Of a stretch of DNA of 64,000 bases, positions 45,346-58,435 are shown in pieces (the stretch's first letter is position 1; each line of letters opens with the position of its first letter). Location: NCBI GenBank assembly GCA_018398815.1, contig CM031607.1:84970042-85034041 (forward strand), given 5' to 3'. This DNA is from Conus ventricosus. Its lineage: Eukaryota; Mollusca; Gastropoda; Neogastropoda; Conidae. The position numbers were made by a program, and so were the translations under genes. The notes under the pieces are model-generated. The model saw only the letters and a list, made by a program, of their open reading frames with translations, was not told the DNA's origin and ran no database searches.

Positions 45346-46640
45346 GAAAACGAGCGTGTTAGGGGTGTGGGGGGGGGGGGGGGGGGAGAGCCGTTTGAGA
45401 AGAGCTGCTTATTTGTATGTGTGGATATGCGAAGGGATGGAGGGCGGAAAGAGTGTGGAGATGTTTTTCTTTTTGTTTTATGTAATTTAATAACATCGGT
45501 TTGAATGGGAAAATAGAGATAAAGACGTGGCAGCAAAGCGAGGCCTAAGAGTGGCGTCAGGCTGTACAAGGCACACACACACGCGCGCACAACACACACA
45601 CACACGTACACACGCAGAACACACACACACACACACGCAGAACACACACACACACACACACACTGACAACCGTACGGAGAGACACGACCCAAGTAGTACA
45701 GGTAGACACAGAGAACAACGTGAACCTTCCCCAGCGCCCGTGTGCTTGCTTGCTTGGCTGAAGTGGATCGTTGAGATAAATTTAGTCCCGACTGCCTTGA
45801 CTGGTCCGACTGGCTGTGTGTGGTGTGCGCGCGCGCCCTGTACATACAGCCCGAGAGAGAGAGAGAGAGGGGTGGTGGGGGGGGGGGGGGGGGAGGGAAG
45901 CAAGAGAGGGAACCGAAAAGCGAGGGCTTGGCAGTCGACAGCCAGCACAGACAGACCGACCAACGCAACCCCCCCCCCCCCTCCCCCTTTCCACTCACTC
46001 GCACACACAGAGGGCTTTACCAGTCGCTCTCACCTTACCGGCGCGTTGGCTGGCTGGCTGACACACACACACACACACGCAGGGAAAGCAGCAAGAGCGG
46101 CTTGAGAAACAGGCCACGTCTTTTTTCTTTGTTTTGTTTCAAAGGATTTTCCCACTCCTGACGCCTGCCTGCCTGTCCTGCTCTCCCTTTCCTTTTTTTT
46201 TTTTATGGCCAACTGTTGGAAAGAGAGTGAAAGGTAGGTAAAAGTATCGAACAGATGACCTGCGATGGGGATAGGGGGGAGGGAAAAAATAGGAAGAAAC
46301 TTGCCACCGTGGCTTTGTTGAGTTGCTCTCCCCGAGTCGTCGGTACGTGGTTAGGGGGGGGGGGGGGGGGGGGGGGGGGTTGGTGAGTACGGACCGCGCG
46401 AACCACGTGAAACAAAAGATTTCTGGCGAAAGTGGATGAGAAGAAAGGTGGGTGGAGGGGTGTGCTGTTGGTATGGAACAGTTGATGAAGTGAGGGGGGC
46501 GGAGAGTTGTGTTTTCAGTGGCTTTGATCTTCGCGCTGAAAGATAATGGGGGCCGCTGACTATGCTTACACACGTGGGGGTGGGTGGGGTGGGGTCGGGG
46601 CGAGTTTGGGGCCCAGGCGAGGTTTGTCTCCGGGTTAGAG
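45018..46640. promoter_or_regulatory. GC-rich island with multiple G runs and (CA)n tracts
   Basis: Contains (CA)n at 45042-45083 and 45580-45664, G30 (45315-45344), G18 (45369-45386), (GA)n then G-rich DNA near 45855-45895, a C run near 45969-45980 and G26 (46354-46379). Between these lie segments of ordinary complexity without coding evidence. The concentration of purine and pyrimidine runs marks it as structurally unusual chromatin; a regulatory role is only inferred. Confidence 0.3.
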
Positions 46641-46747
46641 TCTCTTAGTATAGTGTGGTTAGTGTCAACTTCGGGTATTGCTTTGCACACACAGCTTCTA
46701 CCCGAGTCTTATACACACTAACAAAAAAAAACAATGCATGTCATCTC

Positions 46748-46800
46748 ACACACACACAAACACGCACACACACACTCGCACACACACTACACAACACATA
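46748..46800. repeat. (CA)n microsatellite, interrupted
   Basis: CA dinucleotides with scattered CG and CT interruptions. Confidence 0.9.
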
Positions 46801-47817
46801 CATCTGTGGGCACGTAGGCCTATATGCATGCACATGCACAACCCCACACATTCTTTCACGTGTTAAATCTGTAATTTTTTTCTTTTTGTTTGCAATTTTT
46901 GTGCATGCTTATCTGTGACGATTTTAGACTGGCTGGGTATTATCAAATGATCATCAGTGTACGCCCATCATAAATGATTTTTTTTTTCAGGCATACAGCT
47001 GAAGTGGGCGTTTTTCACTGTCAGCTTTATCCTGGAAGTCTTTTATGCCAAGCAGGAGCAGTATCATGAAGTTCACTTTGTTTTTGAAAGCCACGACAGT
47101 ACACGACAGAATTGTTCACTCCACTGAAATCTTATATACAGCTGATTTGACTGTCGGTGTTCCTTATTACTTTTTTAATTCAGCATATTATTTGGACTCC
47201 ATGGTTAAAACCAACAATCAAACCAACAACCAAACGAAAGCAGTTTTGAGGATGAGTACAATAACTTCATGAATTAATGTTTCTCTAGTCAGATTCAGAA
47301 CACCAGACGTCTGTCCATTGCAATGGTGTTTAGTTTCATGTACCTAGTCTTTCTTGTTCGTCTCTAAATTACTTTTCTTGGAAAATTGCACACGTTGAAC
47401 TGCATGAGCAAATTATAGTGTATGGAATGCATAATGTACGTTTTAGTCTTTGTTCCACAGACTGAATGTAAACTGAAACATCTCATGGTTTTGTTGTTAG
47501 GCTCTTTGAGGGTGGGGATGGAAGTTGGGGTGATTTTTAAAATTTGTATTTGAAATATTATCCTAAAAGTCTTAAATATCTTTTTGTGAAATCTTCAAGG
47601 GTCGGCAGTAAATTCCTACACTACACTGTCGCTACACAACCACAGAAATCTTAAGTGTTATGTCAGTTGGCCAGTGTGGCTTAAGGAAGGTTAAACTAAA
47701 AGGAAATATTGGCATTATCTTGTGGCATTATCTTGTGGTGACATGTGGCTTCAATTTTTCATCTTCCAACGGTAAATTCCTGTCAGATATTTCATTTGTT
47801 GCCAGATGAATGATTCT

Positions 47818-49105
47818 GGACAGTAATCTGGACAGGAATCTGGCTACATTTTACAGCAGATAGACAGCAGACAAGTATGTGTAATACTGGACAGTAATCT
47901 GGCTGTACTTTACAGCAGATCAACAGCAGACCAGTGTGTGTAATACTGGACAGTAATCTGGCTACACTTTACAGCAGATAACAGCAGACCAGTGTGTAAT
48001 ACTGGACAGTAATCTGGCTACACTTTACAGTAGATTAGCAGCAGAGACCGTTGTGTGTAATTCTGGACAGTAATCTGGCTACACTTTACAGCAGATAACA
48101 GCAGACCAGTGTGTGCAATAGTGGACAGTAATCTGGCTACACTTTACAGCAGATTGACAACAGAGACCAGTTGGTGTAATAGTGGACAGTAATCTGGCTA
48201 TACTTTACAGCAGATTAACAGTAGACCAGTGTGTGTAATAGTGGACAATAATCTGGCTACACTTTACAGCAGATTGACAGCAGCTCTGTATGTAATAGTG
48301 GACAGTAATCTGGCTACACTTTACAGCAGATTGACAGCAGCTCTGTATGTAATAGTGGACAGTAATCTGGCTACACTTTACAGCAGATTGACAGCAGCTC
48401 TGTATGTAATAGTGGACAATAATTGGCTACACTTCACAGCAGATTAACAGTAGACCAGTGTGTGCAATAGTGGATAATAATCTGGCTACACTTTACAGCA
48501 GATTGACAGCAGCTCTGTATGTAATAGTGGACAGTAATCTGGCTACACTTTACACAGATTAACAGTAGACCAGTGTGTGTAATAGTGGACAGTAATCTGG
48601 CTACACTTTACAGCAGATTGACAGCAACTCTGTATGTAATAGTGGACAGTAATCTGGCTACACTTTACAGCAGATTGACAGCAGCTCTGTATGTAATAGT
48701 GGACAGTAATCTGGCTACACTTTACAGCAGATTGACAGCAGCTCTGTATGTAATAGTGGACAGTAATCTGGCTACACTTTACAGCAGATTGACAGCAGCT
48801 CTGTATGTAATAGTGGACAGTAATCTGGCTACACTTTACAGCAGATTGACAGCAGCTCTGTATGTAATAGTGGACAATAATCTGGCTACACATTACAGCA
48901 GATTAACAGCAGACCAGTGTGTGTAATAGTGGACAGTAATCTTGCTACACTTTACAGCAGACCAGTGTGTGTAATAGAATAGTGGACAGTGATCTGGCTA
49001 CCCTTAACAGCAGATTGACAGTAGACCAGTGTGTGTAATAGAATAGTGGACAGTGATCTGGCTACCTTAACAGCAGATTGACAGTAGACCAGTGTGTGTA
49101 AAACT
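47818..49105. repeat. 57-bp minisatellite, about 22 copies
   Basis: The unit is about 57 bp with GTGGACAGTAATCTGGCTAC and ACTTTACAGCAGATTGACAG. Two alternating subtypes differ in the second half: AGCTCTGTATGTAAT or AGACCAGTGTGTGTAAT. The central block (48280-48890) is most uniform and is open in both directions because 57 is divisible by three. Confidence 0.96.
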
Positions 49106-49539
49106 TGACAGTTTGCCTTCTGGTGTCAGCATCCTCAGGAGGACAGACTGATCAGACAGACCACACATGCTTTGAGGTGTCTGGGGAAACCGCTGTTCAT
49201 AAAGACAGTGGTGGAAGACCTTATATGCATAAACTCTTTCATGACTGATTTGGTCTTAACAGTACAAGCTCTTGTTTTTGATGATAAAATAAAAATCCCA
49301 TGGTAGCATCTGACAGTAGAAAATCAGATTAAGGGGGAGAGCCTGAAAAAGGAGGTAAATGGAGCAGTGAAAAAAAAGGCAAAATTCTGCAGAAAGAAAA
49401 TTACAGGAAAGAAGATGTTATCTGAGACAGTTAATTAATTGACAATATTTTGTGAAATGGACTCTCTCTTAGGATATGAGAGGGTCATCTCTTAGTAAAT
49501 CTTAGTATTGTAAATTCTTTAGTTGTGTTGCTTTTTGAT

Positions 49540-49860
49540 TTATGCTATATCTGCCCGGAGATCCGCAGACCAGTTTGATTGGCTTGACGTCTTCTGTAAA
49601 CCATCATGGTTCTGACTCTTGCTTCTCCACACCTTCTGTGACCACCAGCGGTGCTTTGCTGTGATACCGTGCTGTATTTGGAATGGGGCTAGCACAGCAG
49701 AAATACAGAGAAAACGAGCAGAATGGGTCATAAACATCAGCACGATGCTGATGTGTGGTTCTAAAGATGGTGTGATCGAGCAACCGAAATCATGTTTACA
49801 CGGGATGTGGTGAATCCATATTGTCGTACTGTTAGGATTGAATAGAGTCCTGCTGTGCAT
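49540..49860 (-). other. Unclassified open frame, probably repeat-derived
   Basis: A 106-codon minus-strand frame with a mixed, protein-like composition, unlike the surrounding microsatellite frames. I recognise no motif or family, and there are no convincing splice sites around it. It could be a fragment of a transposable element or chance. Confidence 0.2.
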
Positions 49861-51089
49861 ATTATGAAATTATTGACAACATTTCATGTACACATGATTG
49901 CTTTCTTACCCTCCCAGATCCCTGTTTATTCACTGATCAGTAATCAATGACCAGAGGACAGGTGCTTATGTGGATACATAGCAGCATGTGCTTGATTAGA
50001 GGTTGGACGTCCAGTTTCAAGTCAGAGCAAGCAGATTTTATGTTTCATGTTTGAATGAGAACAGGGCGAGTATTTTGAAGCTACTACCTTCTGTCAAATG
50101 CTGCTTTGTGTGAGCACATTGGAAGGATTTGTGATTTTTTTTTTTCTCTCTTTATTTATTTTTTCTTCTGACACATGTGAAGTGGAGCGACTGTTAGGTG
50201 ACTGAGGATTTTAGTAAATTACTCTTGAACTGTAGATACAACAGGTAGACAGATAGACCAGTTAAAGAAATGCATACAACTGTGATACAGTCTGAAGTTC
50301 AATTTGCATTTCATCACATTTCATGATCTGCTACAGCCTGTTTGAAAAGGAACTATTGACGAAGTCATGAAGGATCCAGGTAGACGTTTGTCAAGGGACC
50401 ATATAATACTGCACATGACAGTTCAAACACGATGAAAATATAATATGTCATAGAAAAATTGTAATTTGGTCACTGTGTGCCGTTTTGAAGCGTTGATACA
50501 GAGTTTTGACAGTTTGGGTAAAACTGCCCAAATATTCCACCTAAGCAGCCAGTTGCTATGTCAGGGCTGAAGGGATTAAGACATGGATTTTGAAAGGATC
50601 TGGAAATGAAGTGGTTAACTTGGCTCTCTGGACAAAATGTTTTTTAAGTCATGAATGTGAACACCAGCTTCTTGTTTGTAAGCAATATTCTGTGTCACAA
50701 TATTCCATGGAAGGCTGTATGAGACGAGGAACACAAATCACCGAAAGTCCTTAAGTCCTGAAACTCGGAGAACCCTCTTAAATTAATGACTTAAAAAAAT
50801 CCTTCAGATTCGGACTTCAGTGATAATGAATACATCAAAGTGTTTACAGGTGATGGAAAATGAAGATTTTGATGGAGCAGTTTACATTTGGTGGGGGAAA
50901 AAAATTGCAGAACTGTAGAGAGAATAAATGATTTTTGTAAACAAAATTCAGGTTGATTTTGTATGTCCTGAAAGTATCCACTGCTCTGTCATCTGCTTAC
51001 TAAGTGGATTGGGCAGAAATGATTGTATGAAGCAGCAGAGGTATGCTTAGAAGCCTGTGTTGTCTGTTCTACCTGTACTGTGCAGTCCG

Positions 51090-51270
51090 TACAACATGTG
51101 TTTTAGGAGACAACGGAAATTTAGCAAAGCTGGAAACAAAGTGACATTCCCAACTGCAGGCTGTGTTTTCAAGGAGTCTGTCGAACATGTGTTTCAGGAG
51201 ACAACAGAAAATTAGCAAAGCTGAAATTGGAAACACAGTGACATTCTAACAAATACTGCAAGCTGTGCTT
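51090..51270. repeat. Two-copy tandem duplication (about 90 bp)
   Basis: Two diverged copies share GGAGACAAC, AAATTAGCAAAGCTG, AGTGACATTC and GGCTGTG. No function seen. Confidence 0.85.
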
Positions 51271-51901
51271 TCGATTCACCCTAAACTGATTGACCATGGT
51301 ATCTTCTGTTCCCTTGTTGCAGATGAATGTTTTGTCTTTCCACATAATGGAGTGTGTGTCTTTTGGGGGTGGGGTGGTGGAGATTGAGGTGTTTTTAACA
51401 GTTTAGGGGAAATAAAAAAAAACCATTGATTGATGATGTCTGTGTTTGTTCTGAGTAATAAAACAAAGGGAGGATACTGAAAACTATGAATCTGCAGCAA
51501 GAGGAATTGGAATAGATGGGTTTCAGGTGGAAGTAGGTTAGCAGGTTACCTTGGAGAAATGAACTAATAGATGATGCAGAGAGAACTTGGGGTAGTGTCG
51601 GTGCCAGTGTCCTTATGGTCAGTGGGGGGAGGCCTTTCATGGAGCTGGTCAGAAACTTGAGGCTGATATGAGATTGAAACACTCATTGATCATTCATAGA
51701 GAAAGCTGAATACTGATTTGTGATTGACGGCTCATTCTGCTCATTGAAAGAAAACATCTTTGTCATACTCAGCTGTTTCCCCGCCCCTGACTGTTATGTG
51801 TTTTTTTTCCCCCCATGCATTTTTAGGAAGAAGGAAGTTTTACTGTGTATATGTTTTTTTTATATAAATGGGTCGCTATGTTTTTTTTTTCACCCCACCA
51901 G

Positions 51902-52052
51902 GAGAACAGTCACAGCGAAGAGGTGAAAGGGGAGAGTGAGGGCACCCCTTCAGGAGGGTCGCAGTCACACCTGGCTGTGGCTGGGGTACGACCTGTACCC
52001 TCGCCAGCCGGCTCCACAGGCTCACGCTCCGACACGCCGGCATCCAACTCAG
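51902..52052 (+). CDS. ARID1: ARID1 exon 5
   Basis: A 151-bp exon, phase 0 to 1, encoding ENSHSEEVKGESEGTPSG, GSQSHLAVAGVRPVPSPA and GSTGSRSDTPASNS. It aligns in character and position with the ARID1A stretch that precedes GSPMPPRPP (Pro/Ser-rich, with a VPSPAG-type motif). Acceptor: a ten-T run then CACCCCACCAG, the best in the gene. Donor: TCAG|GTGAGT. The last base starts a glycine codon completed by exon 6. The Ser/Thr/Pro content suggests a phosphorylatable disordered linker. Confidence 0.88.
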
Positions 52053-53934
52053 GTGAGTTGCTGGAGTTTGGATGGAACATGGATAAATGTTGAAGATGAT
52101 AGTTCATCAGCTGCGTACGCAGAAAGAGAGGAAGAAAGAAAAATCAGCCAGCTTTCTGCAAGTCCGTCTGTCACATGATTTTCTAGCTCTCTGCAGTCTT
52201 TGTCTCTCCGAGTATTCATCCCTGTGTGTGTGTGTGTGTGTGTGGTTGGTGTGTCTGTGCGTGCGAGTGTTCATAATTATGACCTTGAGAGAGAAAGCTA
52301 TCTCTGTAGCGAGTGATAATCGACTGTCATATTAAAGCATTTTGTGTGTATGAGATTGATTACTTTGCACTATAAACATTCATAGTTGTCAAGGTTGCCG
52401 CTGACTTGGCTTGTTCTGGAGTGGTTGGAGACACAGACCCAGTAACACTGATGAAAACATAAAATGTGAATATTTTTTATAGTTTCTGTTGTTTTGTCTT
52501 GTCCTCCCCCCCCCCCCCTAATCTCTTAATATAGGCAGATCAAAATGTCAACTTTCTTTTTCTTTATTTTGCTTATTTATTGATTTTATTGATTGATTTT
52601 TTTTTTTTTTTTTTTTTTAAAGTGAATATAGCCTTGGAAAAACACATACTTGAGTAATGAAATCACACAAAATAAGGCAGAGGCTGTTTATGAGTAATGA
52701 AATCACACAAAAATAAGGCAGAGGCTGTTTATAACGCATCTTTATTACGCTAAATTCAGTTATTGTCTTGCCAGTTATTGTCTTGCCTCTTGCACAGATT
52801 TTCTCCCCTCTCTCTCAGATTTGTGTGCAGCACACCCCATCTATGTAAGCAATGCATTATTATATAAGCCGTTATTTTTTTGTTTTTTTTATTGGATTGA
52901 GTGGGTGGGGCAGTGATCAATGAAGCTATGCCTAAATACACTTTGTTATCCATTTATTATGTTATCCTTTTATTATGTTTTCCATTTATTATGTTATCCA
53001 TTTATTATGTTATCCATTTTCAAGTTGAAAAAGCTTACAGAATCAAGGCCATGCTTCACAGGAACAGTTGAAGAGGTTTGATACAGCAGTGTAGAAGTGA
53101 GGAGTGGGGGGGGAAACAAGCTTGGGAGATGAGACCAGAACACAGGGAGACTGACTGTGGTGTAGAGTGGAAATGGGGAAAATCAATACGCTGTCTGTGA
53201 GGGAACCAGAACAAGAGAGAGAGAGAGAAGAAGAGGCAGCATTTCTGTCTCTTGTCTTGAAGGGGAATTTGAAGAGAAATGTTGGCTTGTTGCTCTTAAT
53301 GTCGCATTCATCTTTGTTATGTTTACATTGAAGAGAGTTCCGAATTGGCTCTTTCAGCTTTGAGCGTGTGGAAAATGAGGGAAGGGGGGAGGGAGGAAAG
53401 CATATGGTCGAGCCAGCTTCAGCGACCGCTGTGGGGAAGCAGATGGTGAAGCCATATTGATATTGTTGGTTTGTTTTTGCAAAACTCGGAAAGGCATGTA
53501 GTTTTTGCGCTGTTTTTTTTTAATTTTATTTTATTTTATTGAAGATATATGTGGAAACTTATGTAATTTGTATTTTGACTTTTGTTGTTTGTGTGGTGTT
53601 AAAGGTCTGTTCATTGTTTCCCTTACCACCCCCCCTTTCCCCCCACTTTTACTCTTCCACCTTCCCCACCTCTCTGACTCTTGCTTGCTGTCTCTCTGTG
53701 ACCCTACTCCATTCTGCTCCAAGTTATATTTTATATTACTATGTAAACATTCTCACAGGTCTGTACACATGTAACTCTGTGGGAATAGCATGTGTTTATT
53801 TGAACACGTACTAGCATGCACTACGCACTAACCACACATGCACACGCACACACATCCGACACTGTACGCTCTCTCTCATTTGTGTGTGAGCAAGTGCACT
53901 TGAGAAGAGCAGGTTTAGATGTTGAATGGACTTG

Positions 53935-54835
53935 CTGGTGCTTGACCTTGGTCCCTGTGACTGTGCTGGTGCTTGACCATGGTCCCTATGACTCCACTGT
54001 GCTGGTGCTTGACCATGGTCCCTGTGACTGTGCTGGTGCTTGACCATGGTCCCTGTGACTGCTGGTGCTTGACCATGGTCCCTGTGACTGTGCTGGTGCT
54101 TGACCATGGTCCCTATGACTCCACTGTGCTGGTGCTTGACCATGGTCCCTGTGACTGTGCTGGTGCTTGACCATGGTCCCTGTGACTGCTGGTGCTTGAC
54201 CATGGTCCCTGTGACTGTGCTGGTGCTTGACCATGGTCCCTATGACTCCACTGTGCTGGTGCTTGACCATGGTCCCTGTGACTGTGCTGGTGCTTGACCA
54301 TGGTCCCTATGACTCCACTGTGCTGGTGCTTGACCATGGTCCCTATGACTGTGCTGGTGCTTGACCATGGTCCCTGTGACTGTGCTGGTGCTTGACCGTG
54401 GTCCCTATGACTGTGCTGGTGCTTGACCATGGTCCCTATGACTGTGTTGGTGCTTGACCATGGTCCCTATGACTGTGCTGGTGCTTGACCATGGTCCCTG
54501 TGACTGTGCTGGTGCTTGACCATGGTCCCTATGACCACTGTGCTGGTGCTTGACCATGGTCCCTGTGACTGTGCTGGTGCTTGACCATGGTCCCTATGAC
54601 TCCACTGTGCTGGTGCTTGACCATGGTCCCTATGACTGTGCTGGTGCTTGACCATGGTCCCTATGACTGTGCTGGTGCTTGACCATGGTCCCTATGACTG
54701 TGCTGGTGCTTGACCATGGTCCCTATGACTGTGCTGGTGCTTGACCATGGCCCCTATGACTGTGCTGGTGCTTGACCATGGTCCCTGTGACTGTGCTGGT
54801 GCTTGACCATGGTCCCTATGACTGTGCTGGTGCTG
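53935..54835. repeat. 31-bp minisatellite with 127-bp higher-order unit
   Basis: About 29 copies of a 31-bp unit containing GTGCTGGTGCTTGACCATGG. Length variants (28 to 35 bp) recur in a fixed order in the left part, so that 53973-54170 and 54100-54297 give the same 65-codon translation at an offset of 127 bp. This is a higher-order repeat. The right part (54420-54800) is simple and uniform. Confidence 0.95.
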
Positions 54836-56267
54836 CAGCCGCTTTTTTGTGGTGTGCTTCGTACACCATACCACAAAAGTACACTGCTTTTTTTTTCTCT
54901 TTCTGCAGTATGCTAAAGTATTATTGTGACAGTCAGAACTCTGCTTTGATTCATGCTGCCTGTATATTTGCAGCAGCCAGCCAGCCCATTTGTTAAAGCT
55001 TCAAAAAGCTTTGAGACAGATTTTCTAGAGAAAAAAAGGAGAAATTTTGGCCTGAACAAACACAAGATTAACAAAACAAGATTTCTGCGTGTGCATTCCT
55101 TCTTTTTTTTTGTCAAATAATTGATTGTGGTACACCAGTGTATCGATATCAGTGGTTGATTTGAAGAGAAAATTGCAACGCCCCCTCCCCATTATCGACC
55201 CACAAACACGTTCTTTTCACGAAGTGAGTGACAAGATTACAAACCATTAGCATCGCAGGGACCATAAAACTACTGTAGCACAAGGGTGAGATGAAGGATC
55301 AGAGATGAAACATTTACGATAATGATCAACTGCAGGATACCTACAAAGGTTGACGCTTCAGGAAACGAGTGAGGTTGTTTTTGAATGTGATAGTAGCATA
55401 GGGCCCGGTAACAACAGTAAACAGCCTGGTGGTCGCAAGGTTAGGCACCGATGTCAGTTTGTGAAGGTGTGCTACTGTTACAGGTATTAATGGTTTTAAG
55501 ACGTCAGAAATTAGCTGTCCTGTGCGGAGTGACTAATCATGAAATAATGAGAGGCTTCAGGGAGTATGTGGTCACCGATAGCTTTAATGCTCTTCACTAA
55601 ACCCCCCCCCCCCCCCCCCCCCCCCATCTCTCCCTCTGGAACATCAATAAACAGTAGAAGTGGTGGGTAATGAATTCATGGTGAATGGCCAGACCAGTTT
55701 CTCTCCTTATTTCTTGTTTGGGTTTTCAAAGCCAGCCTCTCAGGACAAGAAGAAATCATCATGCAAGAGCAGGATTTACCATATAAAAAAAAAAGAAGCC
55801 CCATACTCTATTTAAAAGCTGACCATTCAGATCATGTCGGAATGCAAATCATCTCCTCATGGAAAGCTGTCCACTTTCAGCGAAACAAGCGGTAGAGTGG
55901 TAGAGCACAATGAAGTTTTGAAAAAGAAAAAACAGTACTTGTCAGAAAAATTCACAAGTCTTTGATGAGAAATAGTTTCAAGTGACAGGCAATTTGCGGT
56001 GTAGAATTTGACACCAGCATTCAGTGCACACAGCGGTGACATCGACTGCTGCTCAGCCGAGTAGTTTATGGCTGGAAGCGGTTGTGTTGCAGATGTGATT
56101 TTGACAGTGGGCAGCAAAGAACAGGGTGATGATTTGGTACAGTCGACACTGTTGAAACTGAATTGCCTGGCATGTTATGTTAACTCTTTTTGTCATAATT
56201 GCTGTAACTGACATCACACGCATTTGCTTGGTTTTCTGTTGTTCTTGACGAAATCAGACCAGTGTGG

Positions 56268-56357
56268 AAGCTTTGTGTGTGTGTGTGTAAGAGAGAAAGA
56301 GGAGAGGGGGGGGGGGTAGTATTTGGTCAGCGCGCACACATACACACACATGCGCAT

Positions 56358-56400
<43 letters not shown>

Positions 56401-56490
56401 CACACACACACACACAACTTAACCCACACACACACAACATAACCCCCCACACACACAGACCAACACACACCACACATACACGCACACAAC
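56268..56490. repeat. (TG)n and (CA)n microsatellites
   Basis: A short TG tract, a G run near 56306-56315, then a CA tract at 56359-56398 with a broken continuation to about 56490. Confidence 0.93.
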
Positions 56491-56576
56491 ACAACACACA
56501 CACTAAACTAGCCCATGACGTCCTTTGACTAATCCCGCCAGTGGCCAGAAAAACCTTGCCCTTGTTATATAATGGT

Positions 56577-56609
<33 letters not shown>

Positions 56610-56671
56610 CTTTCCTCAAGGTCTCTTGTCTCCTTCCTCGTCGTCCCCCCCCCCCCCCCCCCCCCCCCCCC
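56577..56671. repeat. Inverted G33/C27 tract pair
   Basis: G33 at 56577-56609, a 35-base spacer and C27 at 56645-56671. On either strand this can fold into a hairpin with up to 27 G:C pairs, or the G run can form quadruplexes. It would be present in the ARID1 pre-mRNA. Confidence 0.95.
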
Positions 56672-56679
56672 GCTCCCTG

Positions 56680-57648
56680 TCTGGCACACCGGCTTTTCTC
56701 TCACTTTAATGGAATCTCCAGACTAATTATAGCCCCAGTCAATGGAACAGAGGGAGGGAGAGGGGTAGAGAGGGCAACCAGAACATCACCACCACCACTG
56801 TCCCTCTCCTCTCCCCTGTTTCCCTTTCGTTTGAGAAAGAAAGGGGAGGAGAGAAAAAAAAAAAAAGAAAAAAGAGAGAGAGAGGGACGTGAATGGTGTG
56901 TGTGCAAGAAGGGGGTTGAAAGAGAGGAGGGAGGGAGGGAGTGAGGGAGGAGGTCGTTGTAAAGAGGCGAAGGTCATTGCTACTCAGGGGGTGATGTTTA
57001 TTTGCCATTGACACACATACACGCTCCCAGGCGCCCGTGCGCACTCACACACACACACGTATACACACACGCACGCGCACGCACACACACGCACACACAC
57101 ACACACACGCTCACGCGCACACACACACACACACACACACAGTGCCCGCTTTTTTAGCTTCTCCACTGATACTGACGGCCTTGAAACTGTGCCAAAGCGG
57201 AATAGATTACAGGGAGGGAAGGAAGGGGTAAGGAGGTTGTGGGGAGGGAGGGGTGAGTGGGGGTGAAGAGGGTGGTGGTGGTGGTGGGATAAAAAGAGAG
57301 CGGCGGCGACAGGAGGGGATTCCCCAACCCCCCCCCCCATCCTCACCCTCTCCTCCCCCACATCCCCCCCCCCCCTTCTCCGCCTACCCTTTCTCCTCTC
57401 TCCCCACCCCCACCCCTCACCCCCTTCCTTCCCTGCTCTCGCTCATCCTGCCTCTTGAGGCAGACAGCCTGTGATGCTTGAGAGGAGGAGGAGGGTGGGG
57501 GTGGGGTGGGGGGAATGATAATAGTGGTGGGGTGTGGGATGCCCCCCCCCCCTCCTCCCACTCTTCTCCCCTCCCACCACCACTGTTTGTGAAAGAGCAG
57601 ACAGGTTGTGGCTGTGCTTGTCTCTCTGGCTGGCATGCCTGCCTGCCC

Positions 57649-57694
<46 letters not shown>

Positions 57695-57720
57695 ACCCAC
57701 ACCAGTTGACTGGGATGAAC
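56680..57720. promoter_or_regulatory. GC-rich island with C45 tract
   Basis: Contains a short normal-complexity segment (56680-56760, with GACTAATTATAGCCCC), GA/GGGA-rich DNA, (CA)n at 57036-57140, C-rich runs near 57330-57375 and 57541-57552, and C45 at 57650-57694. No splice-compatible exon found. Possible regulatory element; evidence is compositional only. Confidence 0.28.
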
Positions 57721-58435
57721 TGGGTGAGCCACGATTACATCATCACATGCACCAAGTGACTGGGTCGCCCCATAGGTATACTGTCTTGTTGCAGGTGTGT
57801 GTGTGTGTGTGCGAGTGAGGTGGATGAAACAGTCGCACCTACTTTTTGACATTCACAAGCTCTCAGATGGAGCCTTAACTTTTTGAGTTGATTTGTGGAA
57901 CTGCTTGTTTTCAGCCAGAAGCATACTTTGAAAATTAACAGGTAGAGAGGGAGGAAATTTAAATATAAAAAAAAGAAAAAGTAATGGGTAGAGAGGGGGG
58001 AATGGATGGAAAGCATTCTGATTTTTTTTTCCTTGGGGGTGAGGGAGGGGATGGAGGTGAGTTGCAGGTAGAGCTGTCACGTATCATTCTTTGCAGGTGC
58101 TCAGGCTGGCAGTTGTCGGCAGTTGAGTCGTTCGCAAGCAGACGGTGGCATTATTGTAGAATTGGCGGGGGCGCCCGGACTGTGATCATGGTCTTAGTTT
58201 TTTTCAGTGCATACGTTTGGACTGACGTGACAGCAGTGGCATCATTTTGTCCCTTCACGCACAGTTCTTTTCACACTGGTGCAGTTTTGGTTTTTTTTCT
58301 TCTTTTTTAAAAATATTTCTTAATCCGTTTCAACTGCAGGGAAGTAGTCTAGTTGTACCGCCATTAGTTTCTCCTTTCCAGGTATTGAGGATGGTTGATG
58401 TGACATGATTCTATCCTTTGTGAGCATAGTGTCTG

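Larger units (their letters stand above)
37078..51901 (+). other. ARID1 intron 4 (about 14.8 kb)
   Basis: From GTAAGT to a strong TTTTTTTTTTCACCCCACCAG acceptor. It contains two GC-rich islands, three large minisatellites (42, 47 and 57 bp), many CA/CT tracts and several G or C runs of 18-33. The stretches 38.7-39.4, 39.8-41.0, 46.9-47.8 and 49.1-51.1 kb hold nothing I recognise apart from short repeats. Confidence 0.75.

Noticed and set aside
45312..46105. Pro/Gly-rich open frames of up to 230 codons as a possible alternative first exon
   Set aside because: They depend on poly-G, (CA)n and GA tracts, differ wildly between frames and show no ARID1-like block or phase-compatible donor.
48229..48926. 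Open frames on both strands with VIVDSNLATLYSRLTAA-type repeats
   Set aside because: Translation of the 57-bp minisatellite in intron 4.
56739..57852. Pro/Gly-rich open frames around C45
   Set aside because: Low-complexity translation of G/C/GA/CA tracts; no family features.
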